Assembly: GCA_900756715.1 (NCBI GenBank)
Contig: CAAELC010000057.1
Coordinates: 1-13,549 of the forward strand
DNA: 13,549 bases
Direction of reading: 5' to 3'
Source of the DNA: an uncultured Oscillospiraceae bacterium
Lineage (GTDB): Bacteria; Bacillota; Clostridia; Oscillospirales; Oscillospiraceae
The position numbers were made by a program, and so were the translations under genes. The notes beneath the pieces were generated by a model. The model saw nothing but the letters and a program-made list of their open reading frames with translations. It was not told where the DNA came from and searched no databases. This document shows, piece after piece, positions 6,610 to 13,549 of this stretch (positions are counted from its first letter, which is position 1; each line of letters opens with the position of its first letter).

Positions 6610-7245
6610 ATGGTCTGGATGGATTTTGTACTGGCCGGCATATTGCTGCTGAGCCTTGGTATCGGCGCGCGGCGGGGGCTGCTGGACTCGCTGGGCAACA
6701 TTGCGTCTATGGTGCTGGCCTTTCTGGTAGCCGGCTGGGCGGCGGATGCCCTTTCCGGACCGGTGGCAGAGTGGCTGAGACCCATGCTGGCGCAGAAAGT
6801 GCAGCAGAGTCTGGCTCCATCGGAAAGTGCGGAGGCTATGGTGAGCGCCTCTGGCTATTTTGGACCGGCCGCCGGGAAGCTGGCAGAGAAAATCTCACAG
6901 GCGGTACAGCAGACCGGCAAGTCTCTGGCGGATGCGGTGGCCGATGGGATCATTCATTCGGTGGCGTACGCGATAGTATATCTGGTGGCGTTTGTGGTGG
7001 TGCTGTTTTTGCTGCGCCTGTTGCTGCGTCCGCTGGATCTGGCAGCCAGACTGCCGGGACTGCATCTGCTGAATACGGTGGGCGGCGGTGTGTTGGGGCT
7101 GCTGACCGGTGTGTTGGCGCTGTTTTTCGCAGTATGGGTGCTGGAAAATTTCCATTGGATTATCACGGAGGAAATGGTGCAGCGATCCACGCTGCTGAAA
7201 ATCTTTGTGAACAACAGTCCGATGACCTGGCTGACCAGCCTGTAA
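6610..7245 (+). CDS. CvpA family membrane protein
   Basis: An integral membrane protein of the CvpA family, named for E. coli CvpA, needed for colicin V production; its role in Firmicutes is not settled. In 211 residues I see four hydrophobic segments at about 5-24, 28-48, 116-137 and 155-178. The family opening MDFVLAGILLLSLGIGARRGLL is present, and the middle loop (50-115) is hydrophilic and helical. The conserved region RPLDLAARLPGLHLLNTVGGGVLGLLTGVL is also typical. I choose ATG 6610 because GGAGGAGG ends 4-5 bases before it; an in-frame GTG at 6589 overlaps the upstream stop and has no ribosome binding site. The neighbouring gene codes for a single-pass envelope protein, and a 52-base gap follows before clpE. 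Confidence 0.85.
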   Translation: MVWMDFVLAGILLLSLGIGARRGLLDSLGNIASMVLAFLVAGWAADALSGPVAEWLRPMLAQKVQQSLAPSESAEAMVSASGYFGPAAGKLAEKISQAVQQTGKSLADAVADGIIHSVAYAIVYLVAFVVVLFLLRLLLRPLDLAARLPGLHLLNTVGGGVLGLLTGVLALFFAVWVLENFHWIITEEMVQRSTLLKIFVNNSPMTWLTSL

Positions 7246-7297
7246 TTATCCCAGAGAAGCCCTGCGGGCAGGGTATATTTCAATACGGAGGGAACCT

Positions 7298-9643
7298 ATG
7301 CAACCTACACTTTGCTCAAGATGTGGAAAAAATGTAGCCGTGGTATTTATCTCACGGATGAATGAAAAAAACGAAACGGTGAATGAGGGATTGTGTCTGC
7401 AATGCGCTGCCAAACTGGGGCTTCCTCAGGTGGAGGATATGATGAAACGCATGGGCATCACGCCGGAGGACCTGGAGGGCCTGAACAGCGAAATGATGCA
7501 GGCCTTTGGCGGCGCAGAGGAACTGAGCGACCTGCCGGAGGGCGCAGACGAAGGAGACGAGGATGAAAGCGGAAAGACGGCAACCTTCCCGTTTCTGAAC
7601 CGGCTGTTTGGCGGAAGCAATCAGCCTGCCGAAAAAAAGGAAAATGGCGAAAATACATCGGGCGGTGCCCGGGAGGGGAAAGACCGCAAGGGAGAGAAAA
7701 AACGGAAATTTCTGGACAATTATTGCATCAACCTGTCCCGCAGAGCCCGGGAGGGCAAGCTGGACGCCGTGATCGGGCGTGAGCAGGAAACAGAGCGGGT
7801 GGTGCAGATTCTGAACCGGCGGCAGAAGAACAATCCCTGCCTGATTGGCGAGCCGGGCGTTGGCAAAACAGCCATTGCCGAGGGGCTGGCTCAGCGGATA
7901 GCGGCGGGAGAGGTGCCCTTTAAGCTGCGGGACAAGGAGGTTTATCTTCTGGACCTGACGGCGTTGGTGGCAGGCACGCAGTTCCGCGGTCAGTTTGAAA
8001 GCCGGATGAAGGGCCTGATTGAGGAAATCCGCAAAGCGGGGAATGTGATTCTTGTCATTGACGAGGTGCACAATATCGTGGGGGCCGGCGACGCTGAGGG
8101 CAGCATGAATGCCGCCAATATCTTAAAGCCCGCTCTGTCCCGGGGAGAGATTCAGGTGATCGGCGCCACTACTTTCAATGAATATCGCAAATTCATTGAA
8201 AAGGATACGGCGCTGGAGCGCCGCTTCCAGCCGGTGACGGTGGCCGAGCCCAATATGGAGGATACTCTGAAGATTCTCAAGGGAATTGCCCATTACTACG
8301 AAAGCTTCCACGGAGTGCAGATTCCAGAGGGGCTGCTGCGTCAGGCGGTGACATTGTCAGAGCGGTATATCACAGACCGTTTTCTGCCGGACAAGGCCAT
8401 CGATCTGATTGACGAGGCGTGCTCTGACCTGAATCTGCACGATGCATCCATCAATCGCCGGATGGAACTGAAGCGGGATTTGGAGAATATCACCTTTGAG
8501 CGCAACACGCTGATGTCCGCCGAGGCGGAGGATGGACACGAACTGACGGAGCAGGAACTGGATCAGCGCTATGCCCGCATTGCCGAACTGCGCAGTCAGG
8601 AAATCCGGCTGCAGGAAGAACTGGCGGAGATAGAGAAAAAAGGCGTTCCCCAGCTGACAATGGAGAATATTGCCCGGGTGATCGAACTGTGGACAAAAAT
8701 TCCGGCCAGCAAGATCCGGGAGGAGGAGTTCAAGCGCCTGTCGGAACTGGAGACGCGTCTGAAAAAGCATATCGTGGGTCAGGACGAGGCGGTGGCCGCC
8801 GTATCGGCTGCCATCCGGCGGAACCGGGTGGGCATTTCACCCAAGCACAAACCGGTCAGCTTTATTTTCGTGGGCTCTACAGGCGTGGGAAAAACAGAGC
8901 TGGTCAAGCAGCTGGCAGATGACCTGTTCAATGCCCCGGAGTCTCTGATCCGGCTGGATATGTCTGAGTTTATGGAGAAGCATTCGGTGTCCCGGATTGT
9001 GGGCTCGCCTCCGGGCTATGTGGGCTATGACGAAGCCGGACAGCTGACGGAGAAAATCCGCCGCAAGCCATACTCTGTGGTGCTGTTTGATGAGATTGAG
9101 AAGGCCCATCCGGATGTGCTGAATATTCTGCTGCAAATTCTGGACGATGGCCAGATTACCGATGCCCACGGACGGAAAGTGAATTTTGAAAACACGGTGA
9201 TCGTGATGACCTCCAATGCAGGCTCCGAGAAGGCGGGCGGTTCGGTTGGCTTTGACCGCAGCGCCGATGAGCAGGATAAGGAACGCGTGATGAAGGCGTT
9301 GCAAAGCTTTTTGCGCCCGGAGTTTATCAATCGCGTGGACGAAATTGTCCATTTCCATCAGCTGACGAAGGAAAATTTCCGGGATATTGCCGCTATCATG
9401 CTGGAGGAACTGCGCTCCTCGCTGGAGGGGAAGGGCTTTGCTTTCAGCTATGACGAGTCACTGCTGGACGCGCTGGTAGAGAAATCCTATTCCGCGGCCT
9501 ACGGCGCGCGGAACCTGCGGCGCACCATCCAGAAGGAGCTGGAAGACCCCATGGCGTCCCTGATTATTGACAGCTATGATCATCCCATTACAAATATCCA
9601 CGCACTGGCGGAAAACGGAGAAATTAAGCTGGAAACGCTGTAA
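7298..9643 (+). CDS. clpE: ClpE-like AAA+ unfoldase with N-terminal zinc finger
   Basis: A class I Clp/Hsp100 ATPase (781 residues) that would unfold proteins and feed them to ClpP. The N-terminus is a CxxC-x23-CxxC zinc finger (C6, C9, C33, C36), as in ClpE and McsA; the double Clp_N repeats of ClpC/ClpA are absent. A low-complexity acidic-to-basic linker spans about 72-137. AAA-1: Walker A GEPGVGKT (184-191), Walker B ILVIDE (251-256), arginine finger region ERRF (307-310). A short coiled-coil middle domain lies at about 390-450. AAA-2: Walker A GSTGVGKT (526-533), Walker B VVLFDE (594-599). The loop tripeptide VGF (650-652) sits where ClpP-binding ATPases carry their IGF/VGF motif, so ClpP partnership is likely. 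GGAGGG precedes ATG 7298. I see no CtsR-type operator in the 52-base upstream gap, and no ctsR or mcsB nearby. Confidence 0.9.
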   Translation: MQPTLCSRCGKNVAVVFISRMNEKNETVNEGLCLQCAAKLGLPQVEDMMKRMGITPEDLEGLNSEMMQAFGGAEELSDLPEGADEGDEDESGKTATFPFLNRLFGGSNQPAEKKENGENTSGGAREGKDRKGEKKRKFLDNYCINLSRRAREGKLDAVIGREQETERVVQILNRRQKNNPCLIGEPGVGKTAIAEGLAQRIAAGEVPFKLRDKEVYLLDLTALVAGTQFRGQFESRMKGLIEEIRKAGNVILVIDEVHNIVGAGDAEGSMNAANILKPALSRGEIQVIGATTFNEYRKFIEKDTALERRFQPVTVAEPNMEDTLKILKGIAHYYESFHGVQIPEGLLRQAVTLSERYITDRFLPDKAIDLIDEACSDLNLHDASINRRMELKRDLENITFERNTLMSAEAEDGHELTEQELDQRYARIAELRSQEIRLQEELAEIEKKGVPQLTMENIARVIELWTKIPASKIREEEFKRLSELETRLKKHIVGQDEAVAAVSAAIRRNRVGISPKHKPVSFIFVGSTGVGKTELVKQLADDLFNAPESLIRLDMSEFMEKHSVSRIVGSPPGYVGYDEAGQLTEKIRRKPYSVVLFDEIEKAHPDVLNILLQILDDGQITDAHGRKVNFENTVIVMTSNAGSEKAGGSVGFDRSADEQDKERVMKALQSFLRPEFINRVDEIVHFHQLTKENFRDIAAIMLEELRSSLEGKGFAFSYDESLLDALVEKSYSAAYGARNLRRTIQKELEDPMASLIIDSYDHPITNIHALAENGEIKLETL

Positions 9644-9656
9644 GGAGGCGGAGAAC

Positions 9657-9866
9657 ATGCTGTTTCGCAAGAAAATGGAGCCCCGGTGTGCCTATTGCGA
9701 CAAGGGAACGCGCATCAACGAGGCGGAAGTAGCCTGCGTGAAGCGGGGGATTGTGTCTGTGGCCAATAGCTGCGGCAGTTTTCGCTATGATCCGCTGAAA
9801 CGGGTGCCGCCCCGTCCGGCCCGGCTGAAAACCGGGGAACTGAAGCGGGAAGATTTTGAACTGTAA
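9657..9866 (+). CDS. Small four-cysteine (zinc-ribbon-like) protein of unknown function
   Basis: A 69-residue basic protein. Four cysteines are arranged C11-x2-C14-x12-C27-x11-C39, which could bind one zinc ion. The C-terminal half is proline- and arginine-rich (YDPLKRVPPRPARLKTGELK) and ends in an acidic DFEL. I remember similar short proteins from Oscillospirales genomes with the same CAYC...C...C.FRYDPLKR..P.RP layout, but know no function. ATG 9657 has a strong AAGGAGG 9 bases upstream, overlapping the clpE stop region, and only 13 bases separate it from clpE, so it is surely co-transcribed. The in-frame extension back to 9567 lies inside clpE and is not used. An adaptor or zinc-dependent partner of the Clp ATPase is possible but is only inferred from position. 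Confidence 0.8.
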   Translation: MLFRKKMEPRCAYCDKGTRINEAEVACVKRGIVSVANSCGSFRYDPLKRVPPRPARLKTGELKREDFEL

Positions 9867-9953
9867 TGCGAGATAAATCTCAAGTCTGAGCAGCCTATTT
9901 CAGAGAAGCTTCCATACACGGCCTGTCGGGGATGTGGAGAGGAATGTGAAGCC

Positions 9954-10790
9954 ATGAATATAAAAACGGTGTGGGCGGTCTGGTTCAGCGGAACCGGGAC
10001 GACGGAAAAAACAGTGCGGCGCATCGCGGATGGGCTTGCTGCGGCACTGAAGGCGGAGCGAAAGAATTTTAACTTCACGCCGCCGGAGGCGCGGCAGCAG
10101 GAGCGGACATTTTCCCAAGAGGATCTGGTGGTGTTTGGCACGCCGGTCTATGCAGGGCGGGTTCCGAATGTGCTGCTGCCATATCTGACGGGGAAAATCC
10201 GGGGCGGCGGCGCACTGGCGGTGCCTGTGGTGCTGTTTGGCAACCGGAATTTTGACGATGCGCTGATAGAACTGCGGAATATTCTGGCAGGGGACGAGTT
10301 GCATCCGCTGGCCGCTGCTGCCTTCGTGGGGGAGCACTCTTTTTCCGGAGTCTTGGGACAGGGGCGGCCCGACGAAAGGGATCTGGCGCAGATGGACGAA
10401 TTTGCCCGGAAGACGGCGCAGCTCATCGGAGAGCTTCCCGGTGTACCGACGAAGATGGTATCGGTCCGCGGAGAGACGCCGCTGCGGCCCTACTATACCC
10501 CCAGAGATCGGGCTGGGACGCCCATCAATATTCTGAAGGTAAAACCCAAAACGGACATGGAAAAGTGCAGCGGCTGCGGCTACTGCGCGGCGGCGTGCCC
10601 CATGGGTTCCATCGACCCGGAGAATCCCGACCGGGTGCCGGGGATCTGTATCAAGTGCTGTGCCTGCGTGAAGGGATGCCCTGCGGGAGCAAAATACTAT
10701 GATGACCCGGGCTATCTGTATCACCAGCACGAATTGGAGGAGGCATACGCCCGTCGGGCGGCGCCGGAGTTATTCTGGCTGGAAAAGTAA
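9954..10790 (+). CDS. EFR1-type flavodoxin/ferredoxin fusion protein
   Basis: A 278-residue cytoplasmic electron-transfer protein. The N-terminal flavodoxin-like domain (about 1-165) has the FMN phosphate loop FSGTGTTEKT (11-20), then VVFGTPVYAGRVPN (59-72) and LFGNRNFDDAL (94-104). The C-terminal domain (about 200-250) is a two-cluster ferredoxin: C205, C208, C211, C215-P and C232, C235, C238, C242-P. This layout is that of the EFR1 family common in Clostridia. Physiological partners are unknown; shuttling electrons between flavin and 4Fe-4S clusters is the general expectation. ATG 9954 has GGAGAGG at a slightly long distance of about 12 bases. It comes 87 bases after the small four-cysteine gene, with no terminator between, and ends at the terminator at 10809-10845. 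hcp, another iron-sulfur protein gene, follows. Confidence 0.88.
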   Translation: MNIKTVWAVWFSGTGTTEKTVRRIADGLAAALKAERKNFNFTPPEARQQERTFSQEDLVVFGTPVYAGRVPNVLLPYLTGKIRGGGALAVPVVLFGNRNFDDALIELRNILAGDELHPLAAAAFVGEHSFSGVLGQGRPDERDLAQMDEFARKTAQLIGELPGVPTKMVSVRGETPLRPYYTPRDRAGTPINILKVKPKTDMEKCSGCGYCAAACPMGSIDPENPDRVPGICIKCCACVKGCPAGAKYYDDPGYLYHQHELEEAYARRAAPELFWLEK

Positions 10791-10808
10791 ATATGCAATA
10801 AGGACGGA

Positions 10809-10845
10809 CAGGCATTCAGTAAAAAGACTGAGTGCCTGCTTTTTT
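10809..10845 (+). terminator. Intrinsic terminator after the EFR1-type gene
   Basis: A 12-bp stem with one G-U pair (CAGGCATTCAGT 10809-10820, ACTGAGTGCCTG 10827-10838) and a 6-base loop AAAAAG is followed by C and six T (10840-10845). It lies 18 bases after the stop codon and closes the central transcription unit, so hcp should have its own promoter. Confidence 0.9.
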
Positions 10846-10976
10846 ACCAAAAGAGAGAAATGATTCGCTGCAAATGAGATAGGCCGGGAAATTCTGGGAG
10901 GATTGTGCATAATATGGCGCAGAACGCACAAGCTGAAACTGTAAGCAACAAAGCGCAGAAGAAAGGGAACGGATGT

Positions 10977-12548
10977 ATGGACAATAAAATGTTTTGCTTT
11001 CAGTGTCAGCAGGCAGCCGGCGGCACCGGCTGCACGGGAGCTATGGGTGTATGCGGCAAAAGCGCAGAGGTAGCGCGGGCGCAGGACGAACTGACCGGCG
11101 CGCTGATCGGACTGGCCCGGACGATAGAAAAAGGAGCACAGGCAGCGGAGAAGACCTGGAGATTGATGATTGAGGGCCTTTTTACCACGGTGACCAATGT
11201 GAACTTTGATGAAAAGACGGTTCAGGAAATGACCCGGCGGGTGCGAATGGAGAAGGAACAGCTGTGCGCCGGCGGTGATGCCGGAGATTATGATATGGCC
11301 CTTCTGTGGGGCGGCGCGGAAGATGTTCGCAGCCTGAAATCGCTGGTTTTGTTTGGCGTGCGCGGAATGGCGGCCTACGCTTATCATGCCATGCATTTAG
11401 GATATATGGACGAGGAGGTAAACCGTTTTCTGGCGAAGGCATTGAATGCAGTAGGAAGCGATTTGCAGGAGGATGCATTGCTACCGCTTGTGATGGAAAC
11501 GGGGGAAAAGGGACTTCGGTGCATGGAGCTTCTGGATCGGGCCAATACCGGAACATACGGAATGCCTGAACCGACTACGGTGCCGCTGACGGTAGAAAAG
11601 GGACCATTTATTGTTGTGTCAGGGCATGACCTGCACGATCTGCAGCAGTTGCTGGAACAGACAAAGGACAAAGGAATCCATGTTTATACCCATGTGGAAA
11701 TGCTGCCAGCCCACGGCTATCCGGGGCTGAAAAAGTATCCGCATCTCAAGGGAAACTTCGGCACCTCCTGGCAGAATCAGCAGAAAGAATTTGAAAATAT
11801 TCCCGGAGCAGTGCTGTTTACCACCAACTGCCTGATGCCGCCCAAGCCCAGTTACAAAGACCGTGTGTTTACCACAGCGGTGGTATCTTATCCGGGCCTG
11901 CATCATATTGGCCCTGACAAGGATTTTGCACCGGTGATTGAAAAAGCGCTGGAACTTGGCGGGTATGACCGGCAACAGGAATTTACAGGCGTTAATGGCG
12001 GACATAAGGTATGTACCGGTTTCGCCCGCAACGCAGTTTTGGACCGGGCAGAGGAAATCATTCAGGCGGTGCGTTCCGGTACAGTTCGCCACTTCTTTCT
12101 GGTGGGTGGGTGTGATGGCGCCCATCCCGGCCGGAATTATTATACGGAGTTTGTAAAGAAAACGCCTGCTGACACAATTGTGCTGACGCTGGCTTGCGGG
12201 AAATACCGATTCAATGACCTGCAATTGGGAACCATTGGCGGCTTGCCGCGTCTGTTGGATGTGGGACAATGTAATGATGCCTACAGCGCTGTTCGGATTG
12301 CGCTTGCGCTGGCAGACGCTTTCGGGTGCAGCGTAAATGATTTGCCGCTGTCCATGGTGCTGTCGTGGTATGAGCAGAAGGCGGTTTGCATTTTGCTGGC
12401 ACTGTTGTATCTGGGAATTAAGAATATCCGATTGGGGCCGACGCTGCCTGCATTTATATCGGCCGGAGTCCTGGATTATCTGGCGGAACACTTTGATATT
12501 GCTCCCATCACGACGCCGGAGCGGGATATAGAGGAATTGCTGAGGTAA
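10977..12548 (+). CDS. hcp: Hybrid cluster protein (hydroxylamine reductase, prismane protein)
   Basis: Reduces hydroxylamine to ammonia in vitro; in vivo Hcp proteins are mostly linked to nitric oxide and nitrosative stress in anaerobes. In 523 residues the hybrid-cluster ligands are all present and keep the spacing of Desulfovibrio Hcp: H217, E241, C285 (persulfide position, TTNCLMPP), C379 (GGCDGAHPGR), C407 (LACGKYRFN), C432 (GQCNDAY), E466 and K468 (WYEQKAV). The N-terminal cluster cysteines are C7, C10, C19 and C26, spaced x2, x8, x6; the usual last spacing is x5. I start at ATG 10977 (MDNKMFCFQC), the normal family beginning; ATG 10914, behind GGGAGGA, would add 21 residues and remains possible. 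It follows a terminator, so it has its own promoter in 10846-10976, where I see no clear boxes or HcpR-like palindrome. Confidence 0.95.
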   Translation: MDNKMFCFQCQQAAGGTGCTGAMGVCGKSAEVARAQDELTGALIGLARTIEKGAQAAEKTWRLMIEGLFTTVTNVNFDEKTVQEMTRRVRMEKEQLCAGGDAGDYDMALLWGGAEDVRSLKSLVLFGVRGMAAYAYHAMHLGYMDEEVNRFLAKALNAVGSDLQEDALLPLVMETGEKGLRCMELLDRANTGTYGMPEPTTVPLTVEKGPFIVVSGHDLHDLQQLLEQTKDKGIHVYTHVEMLPAHGYPGLKKYPHLKGNFGTSWQNQQKEFENIPGAVLFTTNCLMPPKPSYKDRVFTTAVVSYPGLHHIGPDKDFAPVIEKALELGGYDRQQEFTGVNGGHKVCTGFARNAVLDRAEEIIQAVRSGTVRHFFLVGGCDGAHPGRNYYTEFVKKTPADTIVLTLACGKYRFNDLQLGTIGGLPRLLDVGQCNDAYSAVRIALALADAFGCSVNDLPLSMVLSWYEQKAVCILLALLYLGIKNIRLGPTLPAFISAGVLDYLAEHFDIAPITTPERDIEELLR

Positions 12549-12552
12549 GAAA

Positions 12553-12593
12553 AGCAGGAAAACTCCCCTCTGCGGGAGGGGAGTTTTCCTGCT
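12553..12593. terminator. Bidirectional terminator between convergent genes
   Basis: An 18-bp perfect inverted repeat (arms 12553-12570 and 12576-12593) with a 5-base loop TGCGG lies between the hcp stop (12548) and the HAD stop (12610). Read leftward it is followed by TTTCTT, so it works best for the HAD gene; read rightward it lacks a good T-tract but has the same strong stem. Confidence 0.85.
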
Positions 12594-12609
12594 GTAATAC
12601 ATATAATAC

Positions 12610-13293
12610 TTAGACGATCTCATATAGCTGCCGCAGATCCTGTATTTGAAAGTCGATGCGCATGGTGTCGGGCGGCTGCATCCTTTTGGGGTTATACCAA
12701 CAGCAGGGCAGGGCATAATTATTGGCACCCTGTATATCGCTGGAAAGAGAGTCACCGATCAGCAGACAGTTTTCCCGGGTAATGCCGGGGACGCGCTGGA
12801 ATACATAGTCGAAATATGCGGTGCTTGGCTTACTGGCCCCGGCATCCTCGGAGATGAATGCCCCAGAAATATAGGGGGCGATAGCACTGCCCGACAAGCG
12901 GCGTTTCTGGACGGAAGCCACGGCGTTGGTGACAATGTAAAGCCGATGAGAGACGGAAAGAGTGCTGCACACTTCCAGCGCGTGCGGGAGAAGCAGTGTG
13001 CTTTGGCCCAAAGCGTTCAGATGAACCTGATTGCATAGAGCCGGGTCCCGCTGTAAACCGGCGGCGGACAGAAAACGCCGAAATCGTTCCACCACCAAAA
13101 AGTCTTTGGTACACTCTCCGCGATCAAAAGCGGCCCACATGGCGTTGTTACAATCTTCATACAATCGGAACAACTCATCTGTGTCAGGAAAATCAAATGT
13201 CAGGCTGACCTGATGGAAAGCGTTGCGGTTGCCGGCGTCAAAATCAAACAGCGTGTTGTCGGCATCGAAAAGTAAAAAAGGAAAAGAGATCAT
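12610..13293 (-). CDS. HAD hydrolase, YjjG-type pyrimidine 5'-nucleotidase family
   Basis: A 227-residue haloacid-dehalogenase-superfamily phosphatase. The best-known relatives, YjjG of E. coli and YfnB-type proteins, dephosphorylate pyrimidine and non-canonical nucleotides; the substrate here is inferred. Motif I is FDADNTLFDFD (nucleophile D10, acid D12), with the YjjG-type NTLFDF continuation. Motif II is IVTNA (T122), motif III the lysine in AGASKPSTAYFDYVF (K155), and motif IV LLIGDSLSSDI (D181, D186). A helical cap spans about 20-100. The ATG whose first base is 13293 has AAAGGAGT (13299-13306 on this strand) just upstream; the frame continues further back but without family sequence. 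It converges on hcp with a shared terminator and is divergent from the promoters at the right edge. Confidence 0.88.
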   Translation of the reverse strand: MISFPFLLFDADNTLFDFDAGNRNAFHQVSLTFDFPDTDELFRLYEDCNNAMWAAFDRGECTKDFLVVERFRRFLSAAGLQRDPALCNQVHLNALGQSTLLLPHALEVCSTLSVSHRLYIVTNAVASVQKRRLSGSAIAPYISGAFISEDAGASKPSTAYFDYVFQRVPGITRENCLLIGDSLSSDIQGANNYALPCCWYNPKRMQPPDTMRIDFQIQDLRQLYEIV

Positions 13294-13321
13294 GATGGAC
13301 TCCTTTGATGAAGATAAGCTT

Positions 13322-13350
13322 ATTATAGCATGCAATTTGAAAAGAAACAA
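13322..13350 (-). promoter_or_regulatory. Promoter of the HAD gene
   Basis: On the minus strand a perfect TATAAT (13327-13322) has TTGTTT (13350-13345) 17 bp upstream. The -35 box matches only at TTG. The transcript would start about 20 bases before the start codon, leaving just the ribosome binding site in the leader. Confidence 0.65.
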
Positions 13351-13410
13351 TTATAATAGTAAAGAGAAAAAGTGTGAAATAAGAAATAATTCTGCCTAAA
13401 ATTAAAAAAA

Positions 13411-13452
13411 CTGAAAAAAGGAGTTGACAAAGGGGGAGGTGTGTGGTATCCT
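13411..13452 (+). promoter_or_regulatory. Strong rightward promoter P1 with A-tract (UP-like) element
   Basis: A perfect TTGACA at 13424-13429 is followed after 17 bp by TATCCT at 13447-13452 (4 of 6). Directly upstream is an A-rich stretch (ATTAAAAAAACTGAAAAAAG, 13401-13420) like an UP element. Nothing is coded downstream within the window. Confidence 0.7.
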
Positions 13453-13513
13453 AACAAAGTCGTCAGCAAGAGCACTTGCGGCGGCGGGCAGGAAGAAGAA
13501 AAAAACAAGAAAC

Positions 13514-13549
13514 CTGAAAAAAGTTCTTGACAAACGCTTCTGACTGCGA
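13514..13549 (+). promoter_or_regulatory. Second rightward promoter P2, cut by the window end
   Basis: The module CTGAAAAAAG-NNN-TTGACAAA seen at P1 recurs at 13514-13534, exactly 103 bp later. TTGACA is at 13527-13532, preceded by A-tracts. With a 17-bp spacer the -10 box would begin at 13550, the first base outside the window, so this half-promoter cannot be checked here. Tandem TTGACA promoters with A-tracts usually drive rRNA or tRNA operons in Firmicutes. Confidence 0.6.

Noticed and set aside
7260..7273. Small GC-rich inverted repeat (CCCTGC / GCAGGG) before clpE
   Set aside because: The loop is only 2-4 bases and no T-tract follows, so it is unlikely to terminate; it could at most be a weak mRNA hairpin.
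9869..9880. GAGATAAATCTC palindrome after the four-cysteine gene as a terminator
   Set aside because: Stem of five with a two-base loop and no T-tract; too weak to end transcription.
10905..10976. Longer Hcp reading from GTG 10905 or ATG 10914
   Set aside because: The extra 21-24 residues are unlike the family, which begins at MDNKMFCFQC; kept only as a possible alternative because GGGAGGA lies upstream of 10914.
1..13549. CRISPR arrays, tRNA genes, insertion sequences or toxin-antitoxin pairs
   Set aside because: I looked for regularly spaced repeats, T-arm-like GTTCGAATC stretches, transposase motifs and small paired genes and found none.

Overview
The window looks like a piece of a chromosome from an anaerobic, fairly GC-rich Clostridia-type Firmicute, perhaps Oscillospirales-like; the family level is a guess. 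The signs are a group II ECF transporter core with the ecfA1-ecfA2-ecfT-truA order, strong GGAGG-type ribosome binding sites, TTG and GTG starts, a ClpE-type unfoldase, a DUF5711-like protein, an EFR1-type flavodoxin/ferredoxin and a hybrid cluster protein. GC-rich coding DNA contrasts with A-rich intergenic DNA at the right end.

Left edge (1-1150): the C-terminal part of a BRO-N/DinD-like phage or SOS-associated protein, cut by the window start, then about 380 bases without a convincing gene. That gap holds three strong hairpins, two of them textbook intrinsic terminators. The last one sits just upstream of a good ribosome binding site and an unrecognised 111-codon frame. This is the most accessory-looking part of the window and resembles an attenuator leader, possibly left over from a mobile element.

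Centre (1147-9866, perhaps to 10845): a clear sigma-A-type promoter (TTGACG, 18 bp, TATAAT) starts a tightly packed rightward gene run: RlmI/RlmK-like methyltransferase, ecfA1, ecfA2, ecfT, truA, a DUF5711-like membrane-anchored propeller protein, a CvpA-family membrane protein, a ClpE-like AAA+ unfoldase and a 69-residue four-cysteine protein. An EFR1-type flavodoxin/ferredoxin follows after 87 bases and ends at an intrinsic terminator. The run mixes vitamin or metal uptake (shared ECF energising module), RNA modification, envelope functions and protein quality control.

Right part (10977-13549): a hybrid cluster protein gene with all expected cluster ligands points to defence against nitric oxide or hydroxylamine in an anaerobe. 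It converges on a leftward HAD (YjjG-type nucleotidase) gene, with one 18-bp perfect hairpin between the two stops. Upstream of the HAD gene, the last about 130 bases carry two copies, 103 bp apart, of an A-tract plus TTGACA module pointing right. This is the usual look of tandem promoters of a strongly expressed stable-RNA operon, probably rRNA, that would begin just outside the window.

Most of the window is ordinary housekeeping sequence. I do not see a convincing new multi-gene system. The points most worth a second look are the hairpin leader region, the four-cysteine small protein next to clpE, and the altered cysteine spacing in Hcp.
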